Assembly (NCBI RefSeq): GCF_030704535.1
Contig: NC_081817.1
Location: 4,349,501-4,413,500 of the forward strand
Length of the DNA stretch: 64,000 nt
DNA from: Vitis vinifera
Taxonomy: Eukaryota; Streptophyta; Magnoliopsida; Vitales; Vitaceae
Direction of reading: 5' to 3'
In this document: positions 60,806-64,000 of the stretch, in pieces
Numbering within the stretch: the stretch's first letter is position 1
How the letters are laid out: the number at the start of each line of letters is the position of its first letter
The notes under the pieces: generated by a model
Seen by the model: only the letters and a program-made list of their open reading frames with translations
Databases searched by the model: none
What the model was told of the DNA's origin: nothing
Program-made: the position numbers and the translations under genes

Positions 60806-62721
60806 ATGAAGAATTCCAGCCGATTCTTCACGATCGGCCTCGTCACTGCCTGGTATTCGTCCAACATAGGGGTTTTGTTGCTCAACAAGTACTTGCTGAG
60901 CAACTATGGCTTCAAGTACCCGATCTTCCTCACCATGTGCCACATGACGGCCTGTTCTTTGCTCAGCTACGTCGCCATTGCCTGGATGAAGATGGTGCCC
61001 ATGCAGACCATCCGATCGCGGGTCCAATTCATGAAGATCTCCGCCCTCAGCCTTGTCTTCTGCGCCTCCGTTGTCAGCGGTAACATTTCCCTTCGCTTTT
61101 TGCCGGTTTCATTCAACCAGGCGATCGGGGCCACCACGCCGTTTTTCACTGCGGTCTTTGCGTATCTTATGACCTTGAAGAGGGAGGCTTGGCTTACGTA
61201 TGTTACTCTCATTCCCGTTGTCACCGGGGTCATCATCGCAAGCGGGGTATGCCAATTTTTTCAATTCTTTGACAATTTTAATGCTTTGTTTGGCTTTCGG
61301 GAATATTTTATGGGAAGGGAAGGAAAAGGATCGAGAAAAGGAAAATTTATTTTAACGATTTTGTCTCCTTCATTTCTTTGCTTCGTTTTTCTGATAGCCA
61401 AATGAAATATTTTGTTGTCTGAGTGGGTTCTGGGATTGATTTGGTTGGTGGTAGATGTTCCAATTTGGATTTTCTATTTGTAGTTTGAGTGCTATTTCTG
61501 CTGCTGAAAGGGAATTCTGAGAACTGCGGAGGAAAACATATACTTACGGTCTCTTTGATAGCTGATAATTGCTACGGGAAGTGGTTTTTTTTTTTTCAAA
61601 GAAGGAAAATTTATGTAGGACCTGAGAAAAAAATTATCTCTGTTCAACTGGCATAATATGATTATTGGACTAAGTTCAGGGTTGAGGTTTTTTTTTTGGA
61701 GGGGCTATTCTTTTATTTTTGTTAATCGAGAGTCACTGCAAAAACGAAATATATGATTCAAAACTCCAATTTTCTTCTTCCCCTTCAGTTTTCTGAGTTT
61801 TATTTTCAATCAAATGCCAATATTGTCATTTTAGTTTCAAATGATGAAGACGGGGATGATGATATCTTTGACATTTTGCTGACATCTTTGAAACTGTCAA
61901 TTGGATCGCTGGACTCTTCTGAATCTACCTTTTTTTTATATAAAGTAACTCTAGTTATTGCTGAAACATATAATAAAGTTTTTGTCAGAATACCACTTCC
62001 CCAAGCAGTTTCTTCTTGCTTTTGTTAATTAATGGATTTCTAAATTATCTTATGGTGATTGAATGTATTCTTTCTGTAAAATCTAGATCCAGTAATTGCT
62101 GGAACATATAAGAATTTCTGTTGGGAATTCTGCTTCCAATCAGTTTCTTTTTGCTTTTGTTAGTTAATGGATTTTTGCATTATTCATGGTGGTTGAATTA
62201 TTTCCCATCAAACCATAATTATTCTGAGTCTTGTTATCCTTATTTTTATGTGGAAATAGGGTGAACCAAGTTTTCATCTATTTGGGTTTTTAATGTGTAT
62301 TGGTGCTACTGCTGCAAGGGCACTTAAATCAGTGCTTCAAGGGATTCTGCTTTCTTCTGAGGGGTAATGACCATTTCTTGTCCACTCTTACATTGTATTC
62401 CATGGAAATTAAGGTCAAATCTTTTTATTTTACTTTTGGATCCATTATGAAATTGGAAATCAGTACTGAGAGATGTGTATTTTTTATTCAAGGGAGAAGC
62501 TGAATTCAATGAACCTGCTTTTATACATGGCTCCTATAGCCGTAGTATTTTTACTTCCTGCCACACTCTTTATGGAAGAAAATGTGGTTGGTATCACACT
62601 AGCACTTGCAAGAGATGATATAAAGATCGTTTGGTATCTGCTATTCAATTCTGCCCTAGCATATTTCGTAAATTTGACCAATTTTTTGGTCACAAAGCAC
62701 ACGAGTGCCCTAACTCTCCAG
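60806..62721 (+). CDS. Nucleotide-sugar/sugar-phosphate transporter (TPT/NST family, KV/A/G type), 3' end outside window
   Basis: Three exons are in the window: 60806-61246, 62260-62363 and 62493-62721. They give the first 258 residues in a continuous frame. The start [20 protein letters not shown] leads into a ten-helix drug/metabolite-transporter fold. Landmarks are [98 protein letters not shown] and [13 protein letters not shown]. These match the plant clade containing Golgi UDP-sugar (for example UDP-uronic acid) transporters that supply cell-wall polysaccharide synthesis. The exact substrate cannot be read from sequence. The last exon, about 50 residues beginning after ALTLQ, is expected beyond 64000; the 1.28 kb after the donor at 62722 holds only intron. 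Confidence 0.93.
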
Positions 62722-63150
62722 GTATGCATCGGTTTCAGATCTTCTCTTTTCCCCTTTGTCATTAAACAAACACATTTTGCAGTTATTGACACCTGGTTTA
62801 GCTTCAATATTTGGGCCATAAGAAACCAATGGTCTTTTTCCTAAAGAAACTCAAAGCTAAGGATGACTATTTACGTCCAATGGTTATGATGTCATATGGC
62901 AACACTGCATAGTTACTAAAATCCAAATATAAAGAAAATTCAAACAGCTTTTAAGAAGATGTCGGTTTCCATGCTTTGTTTGGCATTGTGCAGTTAATGC
63001 GTTCTTACAGTGGCGTATGTTGGACTAAGTTTTTCTTTTTATTTAAAGCAGTCCTGTTTCCATGACCTGTAAGTTCTTGTGGCTCAGCAGAGTGGTTGTG
63101 ACCTTTAGGTTCTACAAAGAAAACATGGGAGAGCAGTTAAACGTCTGACA

Positions 63151-63394
63151 CTTTTGGATAATCTTTGCATATAATTTCTAAAAATATTCTTGAATAGGTG
63201 AATCTCAGAATGAAGCAAGAAATCAGAGTGAGTTATGAATCTTAGACATAGTGGAAATGAAGAATAGGAAAACTTTTGGATAATCTTTGCATATAATTTC
63301 TAAAAATATTCTTGAATAGGTGAATCTCAGAATGAAGCAAGAAATCAGAGTGAGTTATGAATCTTAGACATAGTGGAAATGAAGAATAGGAAAA
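63151..63394. repeat. Perfect 122-bp tandem duplication in the transporter intron
   Basis: Units at 63151-63272 and 63273-63394 are identical by eye, starting CTTTTGGATAATC and ending AATAGGAAAA. The absence of differences implies a recent event or an assembly artefact. Confidence 0.95.
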
Positions 63395-63463
63395 CCCAGT
63401 TAGTCACAAGGAACAAAACCATAAATTCCTGAATATCTGGCAGAAAGATGCTATAAAGTTCTA

Positions 63464-63640
63464 AACCCTGAGGGGTAGCTCAGTTGGTCCGGCCTTGGGT
63501 TTGCTCCCCAATGTTCACCAATTCGAGTCCCCTCAGGGCTACTGGAGGTTTACCCGGTCGTTAACTTCAAGGCCCCGTGGGATTAGTCGAGGTGCGCGTA
63601 AGCTGGCTCGGACATCCACGATTATAAAAAAAAAAAAAAA
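63464..63640 (+). mobile_element. tRNA-derived SINE in the transporter intron
   Basis: The A box TAGCTCAGTTGG (63476-63487), the B box AATTCGAGTCC (63520-63530), a GC-rich tRNA-unrelated body and an A(17)-type tail are present. A perfect 19-bp target duplication, AAGATGCTATAAAGTTCTA, lies at 63445-63463 and 63641-63659. It has the same orientation as the host gene. The body (GGGATTAGTCGAGGTGCGCG) resembles widespread plant SINEs of the Au type, but the family name is not confirmed. Confidence 0.88.
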
Positions 63641-64000
63641 AAGATGCTATAAAGTTCTATCCACACTCTACCTATAAGGCTAGAAATTTTTTTAGAAGCT
63701 AGAGTATCATGTAACCAACAAGTGTAAAGGAAGTGTAGTCATCACTAGGACTAGTCGTGTATGGTATTGGTTACTCAAAAACCTGTATTGATGAACTTCC
63801 ATTAGTGTAGAAACATTTCTTTCTGTGCCCCTTTTTGTTAGGCGCTTACATCAATACATTTACCCTATTTGCATATCAGGGGAAAACAATAGGAAAAATA
63901 ATATCTTTTGAGGTGGTTGTTACTTTTTAGTCTCTGAATTTTATCTGTTCAGGTTTTTAGGTTTGGACAGTTAGGGTATGAGCTCACAATTTATGTAAGT

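Noticed and set aside
60755-61236. Antisense open frames opposite the transporter's first exon
   Set aside because: Shadow frames of a GC-rich coding exon with no conserved motif.
1-64000. CRISPR arrays, operons, prophage or other prokaryotic systems
   Set aside because: The intron structure, promoters and repeats are those of a plant nuclear genome; no such arrays were seen.

Overview
The window is nuclear DNA from a flowering plant. Protein-coding genes are split by many GT-AG introns. Intergenic DNA is very AT-rich and full of short non-autonomous transposon relics. Every recognisable protein is a plant family member (ProT proline transporter, SYP81 syntaxin, plant O-fucosyltransferase, TPT/NST nucleotide-sugar transporter, eL33 ribosomal protein). 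A woody eudicot such as grapevine would fit, but that species guess is inference and was not tested.

Layout, left to right. 1-9.1 kb: AT-rich DNA with one possible terminal exon of an unrecognised gene (about 904-1020) and a degenerate satellite of about 180 bp period (5.0-6.1 kb). 9.36-10.4 kb: an intronless, kinase-less membrane L-type lectin (+). 11-18.2 kb: MITE, LTR-like and tandem-repeat DNA, ending in an LTR-like element. 19.9-26.6 kb: a seven-exon proline transporter (+). 29.6-31.5 kb: a Yos1/IER3IP1-like small ER membrane protein (-), head to head with the Qa-SNARE SYP81 (+, 33.07-38.0 kb). 39.05-41.5 kb: an eight-exon O-fucosyltransferase-like Golgi protein (-), convergent with SYP81. 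41.6-46.0 kb: dense MITEs and an LTR-like relic. 46.36-48.3 kb: eL33/RPL35A (+), with a typical ribosomal-protein promoter. 48.5-51.6 kb: GC-richer blocks that may be organellar, then a Gypsy-like LTR broken by a complete non-autonomous hAT element. 51.6-60.4 kb: AT-rich MITE graveyard. 60.8 kb to the right edge: a TPT/NST-family nucleotide-sugar transporter (+) whose last exon lies outside the window. Its third intron carries a SINE and a perfect 122-bp tandem duplication.

Functional themes. Yos1-like and SYP81 both act in ER-Golgi membrane traffic and share one promoter region. The O-fucosyltransferase and the nucleotide-sugar transporter both serve Golgi glycosylation, although they are 20 kb apart. 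The most unusual sequence is inside the hAT element (50210-51099). It carries a tRNA-like A/B-box pair and, further on, a plant snRNA-type promoter (USE plus TATA at Pol II spacing) followed by hairpin-forming sequence. This is the best candidate here for something undescribed. Coding models were built by hand from splice signals, frame continuity and remembered family similarity; no database search was possible.
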